Source of the DNA: Nitrospiraceae bacterium
Lineage (GTDB): Bacteria > Nitrospirota > Nitrospiria > Nitrospirales > UBA8639
Assembly: GCA_003523945.1 (NCBI GenBank)
Contig: DOFS01000365.1
Span: forward strand, 946 to 33,829
Reading direction: 5' to 3'
Length of the DNA: 32,884 nucleotides
The notes below the pieces were generated by a model. The model had not been told where the DNA came from. It did no database searches and saw only the letters and a list, made by a program, of their open reading frames with translations. Of the stretch, positions 27,201-32,700 are shown in pieces; position 1 is the first letter of the stretch, and every line of letters starts with the position of its first letter. The translations under genes and the position numbers were made by a program.

Positions 27201-28997
27201 TGGATCGACTTTGGTACCAGGGCAAGCGCCAGGGTTATCGATGTCCACCTGGGGGATCGAGATACCACTGATCAGCATCTGAGTAGCCGTATGAATCACA
27301 ATCATTGCAGCCTGTGAATCCTCCAGCATGTATCGAATTCGCTCTTCCGGATACCCAGGATCCAAGGGTATATACGTCCCCCCGGTCTTGAGGATACCCA
27401 ATAGGCTGACGACCAGCTCCGAAGACCGCTCCATTAATACTCCGACACGAGTTTCAGGGCCTGCACCGCTCTGGCGTAGAAGCCGGGCAACATGATTGGC
27501 CTGTCGGTTTATTTCAGCATATGTCAGAGAATGGCCATTGCATTCAAGGGCTATCGCATCTGGCGTACGTAAAGCCTGGGTCTCGAACAATTCATGAATG
27601 CAGATATCTTTTGGATAGTCCGCGTGGGTTGTATTCCAATCCCTAACAAGCTGATGGTGCTCATCAGGCGATAGAATGGAGAGGTTCTCAAGGGTTTGCT
27701 GCGGGTGGGTCATTAGCGTTTCAAGTACTGCATGAAAATGTCCGGCTAGCCGCTCAATCGATTCTGGCGCAAAACGATGACGATGGTATGTGAAGTCAAT
27801 CCTCAGATGTGTGCCACCCAGACCTGAAATCAGAAGAGGAAAATTTGTTGCCCCACGAACGTGGAACTCCCATTCAGGCCAATCGCTTTGCTGGGAACAA
27901 AGAGTAGCATTGAGCGAACCATGCTCATACACCACCACACTTTCAAAAAGCGGTTCGCCTTGGGGCAGATCACTCCATTGTTGAATGTGGGGCAAAGGGG
28001 TTTGTTCAAATGGACGCTGGGCCAACCATTGCGCCCGGATATTTTTTAACCAGTCGGATGCCGGTTGGTGCGGGGGGACGGCCACACGCATAGGCAGAGT
28101 ATTGATGCAGAGACCTACCGTATCTCGTATCCCGTCAGGCAGGCAGGAGCGGCCCGTTCGGGTCACCCCGAAAACCACGTCCGATTGACCGGAGTACCGT
28201 GAAAGAATCAATGCCCATACGGCGATAAGGATCGTGTTGAGTGTGCATCCGTTCCTGGAGGCAAGATCCATTAATTGAGCGGTGAGCTTTTGGGAACACG
28301 ATAACGTATGCGTCTCAATGCCCTGATGGATGTCTTTCCGGGTTTCCGGCAGATCTATCCCTAATGGAGTCGAAGCCTCCATTGTTCCCAAAAAATGACG
28401 CCAAACTTGCTCCTGGGAATCAATTGGTTGAGTCTCCAGCCAATCCATGAACGACCAATATGGAAATGGCGCCGGCAATTCCAGGTCTTGCCTATTTCGT
28501 TTGGCCTGGTAGGCGGCACTGAGTTCTTTAAGGATAATTACACGGGAACGGCCATCGAGTAACAGATGGTGGGATGTCCAGACCAACTTATAATGTGCTG
28601 GAGCAAACTGGATCAGGGTAAATCGCATCAATGGGGATTGTTCAAGATCAAAACCCTGAAGACAGTCCTCTTTGAGAAACTGGTCGAATTTCCTGGTTTG
28701 GCTGGCATCAGAGAAACGACGCCAATTTCGTTGTTTGATGGAACACCGGACCGCTGGTTTGATGACTTGAACCGGTTCCCCATCCGGACCAAAATGGATA
28801 TGAACTCGAAGATTTGGATAACGTTGGAGTATACACCTCAAGGCCCAGGAGAGGGCCGAAACATCAATCTCTTCGTGAATATTCCCGATGAGTTGCTGAA
28901 CGTACAACCCCGAAGCAGGTTGTTTTATTGTATGAAACACCATCCCCTTCTGAAGAGCAGAGAGCGGAAAGGGGCGTGTTTGAGAGGTTCTACGCAT
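14034..28997 (-). CDS. Giant four-module NRPS (C-A-PCP)x4-TE-reductase-like, 4987 residues
   Basis: A single uninterrupted frame encodes four complete elongation modules, a type I thioesterase and a C-terminal NAD(P)-binding domain; each part is described under its own entry. Predicted residues in order are Ala, a Pro-like residue and two unassigned ones. ATG at 28997 is the first start after an in-frame stop and places the C1 motif LSALQKGMVFH at residue 13, but it has no clear ribosome binding site. No epimerisation, methylation or cyclisation domain was found. The gene begins 707 bp after the Asn-module gene and ends 135 bp before the A-PCP gene. Carrying both a TE and a reductase-like domain, while more NRPS genes follow on the same strand, is unusual. 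The frame has no stop or frameshift, so the protein is likely functional. Confidence 0.95.
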   Translation of the reverse strand: MRRTSQTRPFPLSALQKGMVFHTIKQPASGLYVQQLIGNIHEEIDVSALSWALRCILQRYPNLRVHIHFGPDGEPVQVIKPAVRCSIKQRNWRRFSDASQTRKFDQFLKEDCLQGFDLEQSPLMRFTLIQFAPAHYKLVWTSHHLLLDGRSRVIILKELSAAYQAKRNRQDLELPAPFPYWSFMDWLETQPIDSQEQVWRHFLGTMEASTPLGIDLPETRKDIHQGIETHTLSCSQKLTAQLMDLASRNGCTLNTILIAVWALILSRYSGQSDVVFGVTRTGRSCLPDGIRDTVGLCINTLPMRVAVPPHQPASDWLKNIRAQWLAQRPFEQTPLPHIQQWSDLPQGEPLFESVVVYEHGSLNATLCSQQSDWPEWEFHVRGATNFPLLISGLGGTHLRIDFTYHRHRFAPESIERLAGHFHAVLETLMTHPQQTLENLSILSPDEHHQLVRDWNTTHADYPKDICIHELFETQALRTPDAIALECNGHSLTYAEINRQANHVARLLRQSGAGPETRVGVLMERSSELVVSLLGILKTGGTYIPLDPGYPEERIRYMLEDSQAAMIVIHTATQMLISGISIPQVDIDNPGACPGTKVDPLSLPSQANVGIKNLAYILYTSGSTGRPKGVAIEHGSVVNFLYWFARHFSPTEYEAVLASTSICFDLSVFELFGPLSWGGTVVLAKNSLHLPVLPSADRVTLVNTVPSAMLALLQADAIPSSVQVINLAGEPLTPALVTSLYQQTHAKKVYDLYGPSEATTYSTGALRQPHDPGTIGRPLPNTQAYVLDSGQRPVPLQIAGELYIGGEGLARGYWQQPGLTAEKFIPDPFGPYPGARLYRTGDLVRQRLNGEFEFLGRIDHQVKVRGHRIELGEIQQVLSRHDHVQESVVILRTDVNTDPELVAYVVDSLEYPNKTKLSIRQKTLQEFLRKQLPSFMIPGIFVFLDALPLTPNGKIDRKALPPPTVFKGSKAHHYLAPRTPTEALLSEIWAQVLRVQQVGITDNFFTLGGHSLLAMQVVVRVRTLLNVELPLQTLFDTPTVQAVAEVITQLNPEVADETVPILGSLTRPVPIPLSFAQERLWFLDRWEPNSPLYNMAVAYRLRGSIHITIWEQALQSLVNRHETLRTTFVEQDGVPTQVIHREFAITLNTIDLSQEDPQGRDQHISALALAESHRSFDLAVGPLVRSTLITLAEGDYLFLLTLHHIISDGWSLELLFRELLVCYQAALSKEIPNLAPLPLQYADFAIWQREWLQGKRLKDHMVYWRHQLAGAPPMLQVPTDFARPAVPSYRGRRQPVAFSEKMAHALHEISEREGVTLFMVMLAAFQVLLARYTGQFDVVVGTPIANRSQEKLELVNGFFANTLVLRTDLSGHPTFQEVLGRVRNVCLGAYAHQDVPFEKLVEELEPERDISRNPLFQVMFQLYTPHDPGVTIPNLAASRQILDSGTAKFDLLFSLGDRGGGLYGGVEYATDLFEEATILRLIGHYQRLLEEIIADPTQKVDQLPFLTDAENNQLTVQWNATETAFAKDRCVHELVEEQARQTPDSIAIVFGEEAVTYTRLNHQANILARHLQHLGVGPDIPVGVCVERSVDMLVAVLAVLKAGGAYVPLDPTYPRARLTFMLTNADVSVLVTQRGFQDLFTESRVHHVWIDETLIPFREPSSPVAHTRVTPTNLAYVIYTSGSTGQPKGVAMTHQAIVNLLAWQHRHTTVPVDARTLQFTSLNFDVSVQEIFATLGFGGTLVLMNETQRQEPVSLLKLLNTAQVERLFLPVVALNQLAEIAEFWELMPTGIQEIITAGEALQITHSLRRFVEKLPLCTLHNQYGPTESHVSTAYTLKGPCKDWPPRPPIGRPIANEEAYVLDKWLHPVPIGVTGELLLGGVGLARGYINRTDLTAERFVPSPFNHAEGQRLYRTGDLVRYHPDGALEFLGRIDHQIKLRGYRIETGEIEIELEQHPGVSKAVVVVREEAGQQQLVAYVAPSPASEIFEPLELQRFLGVRLPAYMIPSAWVMLNVVPLTPTGKVDHRALPAPRGVIDESNQFVPPETPKEELLAKIWGEVLKVERVGRQDNFFELGGHSLLAMKLISRIRKVFGEELSIRKLFEAPTIKELGVELGKRKPTELDEILPIISRKHLPLSFAQQRLWFLEHWEPNSALYNVSSVFRLRGPLRVDALRAALAALVARHESLRTVFPVVDDLPYQHIPSLTELAYPTLTLTEVPDEAEKIREATLLRLITEETQRPFNLTRGPLARAHLLRVAETEAVFVLTLHHIITDGWSMEILLKELSVLYAAELTGTPASLPALPCQYADFAIWQRNWLQGDVLADQVTYWRRQLDGAPPVLELPTDYPRPVVPSYRGAKHQFTFPAELTQALHIFSHRSSISLFMTLLAAFQVFLARYTGQTDIVVGSPMANRTHPASEGLIGLFVNTLLFRTRLPGNPTFAEVVARVKEVCLNAYAHQDLPFEKLVEELQPERDPGRNPLFQVMLQLQTQDGQDLTLPGVEIERLPNRGGLAKFDLNLTFVEADNALKGVVDYRTDLFAAATITRMMTHFYKLVQALVANPEQPVFAVELLTEAERRQQLVDWNAPTTSYPLGACVHHLFEAQAARIPEAIAVVFESQSLTYQEINGKANRLSRQLQQQGVLRGDVVPVVMERSVELIISYLAIMKIGAAFSPLDPAWPPERLRTLLTQLSSPVVLANQDPAGFKNLWAEKKVMEVDAAALSVLTENVNVPVQSEDPIYVLFTSGSTGVPKGAINHHRGIVNRLWNMQQRYPWSEDDVVLLTLRHTFDASIWQCLWPLTHGARLVLPSPTPWLEMVIILQLIEQERITLTGFVPSVFALLADEVEQQPLLPTRLDSLRHLLIGGEALHALRVNQFRRCCPGVRITNAYGPTEASISTIYHEVPDPCSDPIPIGRPLKNVKAVILDDHLNLVPVGVPGELHLGGVCVGFGYLNNPRATQAVFIPNPFPELNTSTLYKTGDRACFQEDGTIRYLGRRDHQIKINGIRMELGEIEVVLRRHPEVKQAVVHPWAMPSGGKRLVAYVVGTPTNASLEKSKITNFLSQYLPTYMIPSTFMLLEQLPRLPNGKINRHALPAPPSSTSQSEIVIPPQTSDESRLAKIFAEILKVEVIGRHDNFFALGGHSLLAMMMVSRIQKIFGIKVGVRVLFDHPTIATLASFFTRQTVKSPGPNIAKHTRGSLLPLSFAQQRLWFLEQWDPDTSLYNIPKVFRLCGTLNVSALQRALDLLVFRHETLRTTFTSEDGIPSQLVGQKSQVDIIYHDLREWTSSTPHQRARELADKEAERPFNLSRGPLFRVMLLELSSEEHWLSLTLPHIIADGWSMEILWRDLGKLYQDCLNGRTPDLPPLALQYGDFAIWEREWSQGAEYEKQRAYWRQKLENVPTVLDLPTDHPRPLRQSYRGGHQRFSIPALLTSKLKSLCQGEGLTMFMLLIGVYQVLLYRYSGQRDMVVGTPVARRPLDEVEGLIGLFINTILIRSQFDGNPTFRRVVLRLKETCLDAYANRDLPFENLIKELQSNRDPSRNPLFQVLFHLYTPLDNLQRFPGIDVREEAVYRGTAKVDLAMTLTDSGSSIQGSVEYATDLFEARTIDRFIQHFTLLIEEVVANPDQRIDSLPLLSSKERHQLVETWNNTSTDYPSEVCLHDLVQQQALRTPDGIVLVYEDHHITYRELTGRANQLANYLVSLGVGPEVRVGLCHERAPELIIGLLGILQAGGAYVPLDPTYPLERLRFMTQDAQTPVVVTQECLESFFPQESLIKVSLDRDWSMITTQSNRKPSQPLTGSSLAYVLYTSGSTGRPKGVQIEHGKVVNFLLDVESKLKNFESDIVLTTTNLSFDISIFEVFSPLAFGGRLILASQAQIKDGHQLVETLSLQSVTKMLATPAGWRLLLEANWRGKPDLIILTGGEALSEDLAHQLLKRGRALWNLYGPTETTIFSTYTRIAPSEPPRITIGSPIANTHTYIVNTGLQPVPIGVPGELFIGGDGVSRGYLNRPDLTAERFIPDPFHQSRGRRVYRTGDCAKYCENGTIAWLGRLDHQVKLRGFRIELDEIEKTLVQWPTMAQVLVVIRTDAPGKEQLVVYYQIAFSQTSPSIEELKAYLRKQLPEFMVPHWFIQLDKFPLTPNGKIDRTALPAPQLPCEVPERFEPLQTTTEENLAEIWGRVLGIKDIGRATNFFELGGHSLLAMQLISQVRKAFGIEIFVRTLFEAPTVRAFAETVTQLKESQSMENAEPISSKASEDPRVQAVEKKSGNLDFPKPDTSLVCLQPQGTLPPFFYVHPVGGGISCYQELVRYLGKEYPIYALQAIDFIPTLGLSPSLEELAGYYIRSIQSLNPLGPYHLAGWSLGGVIAYEMARQLEAMGQHVEILILIDSFLPQQRSWSATINPQSTLRQFWRNLSRGERIHLTEIFHETGTSQSGQDATLRALWKYGLQHGVLPVGMQFSHIKQLWDVFESLRKALDAYHPKSYSGKLTLFQASAHRTKINKQAQKDWESITQGGVEVYEIPGNHYSIFDTSHIAILASQVNTSLATVTSGGCAQHPESRPYTSKNNREALSSAIVPSHIKMHISQVLRDLPQEFRVEQRPLSSLIKEGEIPPIDSVALYYLSDQYLHESGLTRDAVLHGWYHNQPTITHILDTSIGRIGTLMLPLTGIELYSEQKRLLELSRRGLEIASQAGATTASLTGLLPSATNYGHAIREIIGNRENAPTITTGHGTTAATVVLAIRKILEVSQRDLETECVGFLGLGSIGLASLRLMLSCLPHPEELLLCDLYHRKDALEAIRQEVLHIYDFQGKVRLIESTGIVPKAFYGSRLIIGATNVPDVLDVDRLQPGSLIVDDSGPHCFKAASAIDRATNQRDILFTEGGILRSPTVIPCLRYLPHHAMDQMTPGLAKIFSRFHPWRITGCVLASILLAKVPDQKPVFGLVDVQIGVDNFNTLLKLEYAAAELNCEGYTLPSSLVENVAIQFGHAF
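15363..16170 (-). other. Type I thioesterase domain of the giant NRPS
   Basis: Residues ~4276-4545. It follows PCP4 after a ~40-residue charged linker. The domain shows FFYVHPVGGG, the nucleophile elbow GWSLGG (Ser4360), the acid in LIDSF (Asp4387) and the base in PGNHYS (His4524). The full triad predicts an active hydrolase or cyclase able to release the module 4 peptidyl chain. It is internal to the protein, with a reductase-like domain C-terminal to it. Confidence 0.88.
16290..19457 (-). other. Module 4: C with PHxxxDG motif, A (unassigned), PCP
   Basis: Residues ~3181-4236. The C domain has LSFAQQRLWFLEQW, but its active-site motif reads P-H-I-I-A-D-G at 3331-3337: the first His of HHxxxDG is Pro, while the second, catalytic, His is kept. 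The A domain has TSGSTGRPKG at 3808 and the code D-I-F-L-L-G-L-I-F-K. This is hydrophobic, shares six positions with the glycine code DILQLGLIWK, and is not confidently assigned. The carrier serine is Ser4198. Confidence 0.8.
19458..22652 (-). other. Module 3: GC-rich C domain, A (unassigned), PCP
   Basis: Residues ~2116-3180. The LCL-like C domain (LSFAQQRLWFLEHW, HHIITDG at 2268) is encoded by clearly GC-richer DNA than its flanks. The A domain has TSGSTGVPKG at 2743 and F-D-A-S-I-W-Q in the pocket region. The code read is D-A-W-G-L-G-A-I-S-K, which I cannot match to a known substrate. The carrier serine is Ser3142 in LGGHSL. Confidence 0.8.
21165..22555. other. GC-rich block coinciding with the module 3 condensation domain
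   Basis: Sample 60-base rows inside this block count 58-65% GC (rows at 21181, 21241, 22021, 22261), against 40-47% in nearby rows (19141, 22561, 22621). Its edges fall close to the start and end of the C3 domain, which suggests a domain swap or gene conversion from a different source. It also explains the long antisense open frame at 20691-21698. Confidence 0.6.
22653..25862 (-). other. Module 2: C, A (Pro-like), PCP
   Basis: Residues ~1046-2115. The LCL-like C domain has LSFAQERLWFLDRW and HHIISDG at 1202. The A domain has TSGSTGQPKG at 1679 and the pocket D-V-Q-F-I-A-Q-V-S-K. Known proline codes read DVQ(L/F/Y)IAHVVK, so this differs at two of ten positions (His322 to Gln, Val331 to Ser). 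Proline or a modified proline is the best guess. The carrier serine is Ser2077. Confidence 0.8.
25863..28997 (-). other. Module 1: DCL-like C domain, A (Ala), PCP
   Basis: Residues ~1-1045. The C domain opens with LSALQKGMVFHTI and has HHLLLDG at 143-149. This resembles C domains such as that of TycB1 (LTPMQEGMLFH, HHILMDG), which accept a D-configured upstream residue, and differs from the LSFAQQRLWFL type of the locus's other C domains. The A domain has TSGSTGRPKG at 619 and the pocket D-L-F-N-N-A-L-T-Y-K, a known alanine code. The carrier serine is Ser1010 in LGGHSL. Confidence 0.85.
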
Positions 28998-29704
28998 ATG
29001 AGATCGAGGAAAAGTTTGGCGTGTATTCTAAGTCTGAATTCTGAGAATACTCATAGTTCCATAATAATTCCAAGCCTACGGCAGAATTTGATGGACCAGG
29101 AATCATAAGAAGCATTGTGCATCCCTACGGCAAAATGACTATTGGATATTTACAACTAAGGGGGAGGGAAAGCTGGCGTTGAAAAAACGAAATCCAACTA
29201 AACAGAAGTGAGTTAATAGGCTCACGATAAACGGAATTGAAGAAGAAAGACAACCGGCCAGGGGGAGGTTGCTATCTTTATATTCATATCCTTTGGTTGA
29301 TCAATAGAAAAAATTGTTGAAGGAGGGGTCTGAACGACGAAATCTCCGATGGGGGTAAAGTACATTAATCGATCCTAAAATCCCACAATTTCTTATTCAA
29401 TCTGGGGAAAGCAGGAATGAAGGAGTATGAGTTGAAAATCAATACTATCGTCAAGTCAACTAGCCATTCCGCTCCAGGTCCCGGACATCGACATCCTCTA
29501 TTAATTTAAGAAATAGAAATGTTTTGTTGAAAAACAACACAAGCCGAGTGGATTTAAAAGATAAAAAATAGAACCCCGATGGGTGGTGGACTCTGAATCT
29601 TTTGTCATTTTTCTTGAGTGTTTTTTGTTTAGATTGAAAGAAATGGTTACCTCTGTTTGAAGCCATTCTCTCCGAATAGCAACTGGAACTATCGCCTGAG
29701 CAAT
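28998..29704. other. 707-bp intergenic region between the Asn-module gene and the giant NRPS
   Basis: This AT-rich stretch is the upstream region of the giant NRPS gene. I found only weak promoter candidates on the minus strand, such as TTGAAT-N17-TAGGAT in 29341-29400, at 4 of 6 bases in each box. A 68-residue minus-strand frame (29460-29666) has GGAG only three bases before its ATG and a Lys/Phe-rich sequence with no recognisable domain; I do not call it a gene. There is no MbtH-like gene here. A short direct repeat near 29.1 kb is listed separately. Confidence 0.5.
29075..29136. repeat. Direct repeat CCTACGGCARAAT x2 upstream of the giant NRPS
   Basis: CCTACGGCAGAAT (29075-29087) and CCTACGGCAAAAT (29124-29136) differ by one base and start 49 bp apart, about 80-140 bp before the giant NRPS start codon. 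The position would suit an activator or repressor site. Chance is not excluded. Confidence 0.3.
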
Positions 29705-32700
29705 TCAGGAGTCGTTGGTATCAGGATCCTCCGATTCATTCAATGGCCAATCCGCAAACGTCTTGGTTAATTTACAATCAATTTCTCTGGCTAATTCAGC
29801 GACAGTCGGATGTTCAAAAAGGGTGCGGAGGGGAAGATCCATTTCAAGAAGATGACGAAGGCGGGCCACGACTTGGGTCGCCAACAGCGAATGGCCGCCC
29901 AGGGAAAAAAAGTTGTCATGCACACTGATATCATCCTCCTTGAGCAGATCACACCAAATCTCACCCACGGCTGCCTCAAGCGGTGTCCGGGGAGCTACGT
30001 AGGCCGCAGCTCTCACCTGCGGAGTCTGATCTGGCGGGGGTAAGGCCATACGATTCACCTTGCCATTGTGGGTCAGGGGTAGGGCCTCAAGGAAAACAAA
30101 TATAGAAGGCACCATGTATTCGGGAAGCCTTCGCCGTAAGAGGATTAACAAGTCGTCCGTGCTGGGGTTTTGGGTCTCTCTTGGCACAATGTAACCTACC
30201 AATTGTTTGGTGCCGGGGAAGTCTTCACGGCAGAGCACAACGGCTTGAAGGACGTCCGGATGTTGTCCCAAAACGGTTTCGATTTCCCCCAGTTCAATTC
30301 GAAAGCCCCTAATCTTAACCTGATGATCTAATCGCCCCCCATATTCAATCGTACCGTCCGGCCGATACCGGGCCAAATCGCCTGTTTTGTATAATCTGGC
30401 GTTGGGTTCCTTGCTAAGAGGATGCGGAATGAATTGCTCAGCTGTCAGATCAGACCGCTTGTGGTATCCCCTGGCCAATCCAACTCCACCGATATGCACT
30501 TCTGCGGGTATTCCAATAGGCCTGGGTTGAAGATATTGGTCTAAAAGATATATTTGCATATTGCTAATGGGACGGCCGATAGGGATTGAACCTGAAAACG
30601 AATTCCCTTGGGAAACTTCATAGGCACAGCATCCCACGACCGTTTCGGTTGGACCATACTCATTGACGATTTTCGGCCATTTTCCATAACTGTTCCACCC
30701 AGCTAGGGTTTGTGCAACCAGTGTCTCTCCTCCCAGGAATAATGTTCCGATTCGCTCCAAAATATCTTCCGGTTGCAACAGTTGGTTGATTCCCTCTAGG
30801 TGAGATGGGGTCATCTTGAGTAGACCGAAGCTACCGTACGATCGTAACGCGGCGACAATTTCCTCCAACCCGGCGGATTCATCAATGAGCCGCACACTTC
30901 CTCCTGCAAGCAGGGGGGCAAATAAACTGGTAACAGTCAGGTCAAACCCAATTGAAGAATGAACAAGAGTTTCTAGCCCTTCCCCCACGGGATAAGTACT
31001 TGTGAACCACGCGAGATAATTCACTAATCCCCGATGGGTGATCACTACGCCTTTCGGTCTTCCTGTTGAGCCGGAGGTGTAAATAATATAAGCGGGATTG
31101 TCGGGCACCACGCTACTGCGAGGATTGATCTCGCTTTCTCGAGAAATTACCGAACCATTCGTATCGAGACAGATTGTTTGAATGCCTTCCGTCGGCAGGT
31201 GGGCACAGTCATGTTGCTGGGTCAGCAGAAGCGAAACCCTACTGTGGTCGAGCATGTAGGCCAGACGGTCGTTGGGAGAATTGATTGCGAGTGGTAGATA
31301 GGTGCCTCCAGCTTTGAGAATTCCTAGCAGGCCCACCATTAAATTTAGTGATCGTTCCATGGCAATGGCCACAATTTTCTCTGGACCCACGCCGAGACGC
31401 TGCAAGTGATGAGCGAGTTGATTGGCCTTGCGATTGAAGGCGTCATAAGTCAGGGCTTTCTGCTCAAAAACGATGGCAACCGCATCCGGCGTTTTCTCAA
31501 CCTGTTCTTCAATCAGCTCATGAATGCATTTAGTAAATGGATAGGCTTGAGCCGTCTCGTTCCACTCTAGGAGCTGTTGTTGTGCCTCGGCCTTTGGAAG
31601 GAGTGGAAGCGTGGTGATCTGCTGATCGGGGTTGTCGACAATTCCTTCGAGTAGTTGTTGGTAATGTCCGACCAATCGCTGAATGGTCTCCAAAACAAAT
31701 ATGTCGGTGGAGTATTCCATGGTCCCATGCAAGATGCCGGCTGTCTCCCGAAGCGTACAGTTCAAGTCAAATTTGGCGCGCTGATGGCAGATCGGTTCTG
31801 GTGTGATGTGTAGGCCTGGAAACGAGGGGGCAGCATCGGGTTGGCTAAAGAGTTGATACATGATTTGAAAGAAGGGGTGGCGGCTGGGATCACGCGTCGG
31901 CTGGAGGGCTTCGACCAACTTTTCAAAAGGCACATCTTGATGGGTATAGGCATCAAGACAGATATTTCGCACCTGCTGTAAGACTGCTCGAAAGGTGGGC
32001 TTCCCTTTGAATTGGGTCCGGATGACCAACGTGTTCACGAAAAAGCCAATCAGGCCTTCCAGGTCGGAATGGGTGCGTCCCGCTATCGGGGCCCCGACAA
32101 GAATATCCCGCTGGCCGGCATATCGGAATAACAGGACCTGAAAGGCCGCCAGGAGAGTCATGAACAGTGTGCCCCCTTCCTGCTGGCTAAACGTTTGGAG
32201 GGCCTGTGTTAGGGAGACAGGGAGAGTGAATGTCAGGCGCTCCCCACGGTGGGTTGGCTGCGGTGGCCTTGGGAAATCGGTCGGGGCCTCCCAACCCGGG
32301 AGGGCCCCGGCCAGTTGAGTGCGCCAGTAATTCAGTTGCCGTTCAAGATCCTTCTCCTGCAAACATTGTCGCTGCCAGATGGCAAAGTCGGCATATTGTA
32401 GGGGTAGGGGCGGCAGTGCGGCCGGTTGGCCCGTCACCTGAGCGGAATAAAATGTGCTTAGTTCCCGGAACAATATATCCATGGACCAGAGGTCGGTGAT
32501 GATGTGATGCAAGGTGAGCAGGAGAATGTATTCCTCGGCATCCAGGCGGAGAAGGTGAATTCGCCAAAGCGGCCCAGTGGTGAGATCAAAGGGCCGATGC
32601 GCGTCGGTGGAAGCTATTTGGGAAGCCTGCTGCCTCCGGGTCTGGGGATCTCCTGATGACAGATCAATTCGTGTCATCGATACGTCAACCTCATTTCGAA

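Noticed and set aside
14034..28997. Search for epimerisation, methyltransferase or heterocyclisation domains inside the giant NRPS
   Set aside because: No E-type, SAM-binding or Cy-type (DxxxxD) motifs were found. Every module reads as plain C-A-PCP.
29460..29666. 68-residue Lys/Phe-rich minus-strand frame between two NRPS genes, considered as an MbtH-like or other small gene
   Set aside because: It has none of the MbtH motif residues. Its GGAG is only three bases from the ATG, and the region is AT-rich and non-descript.
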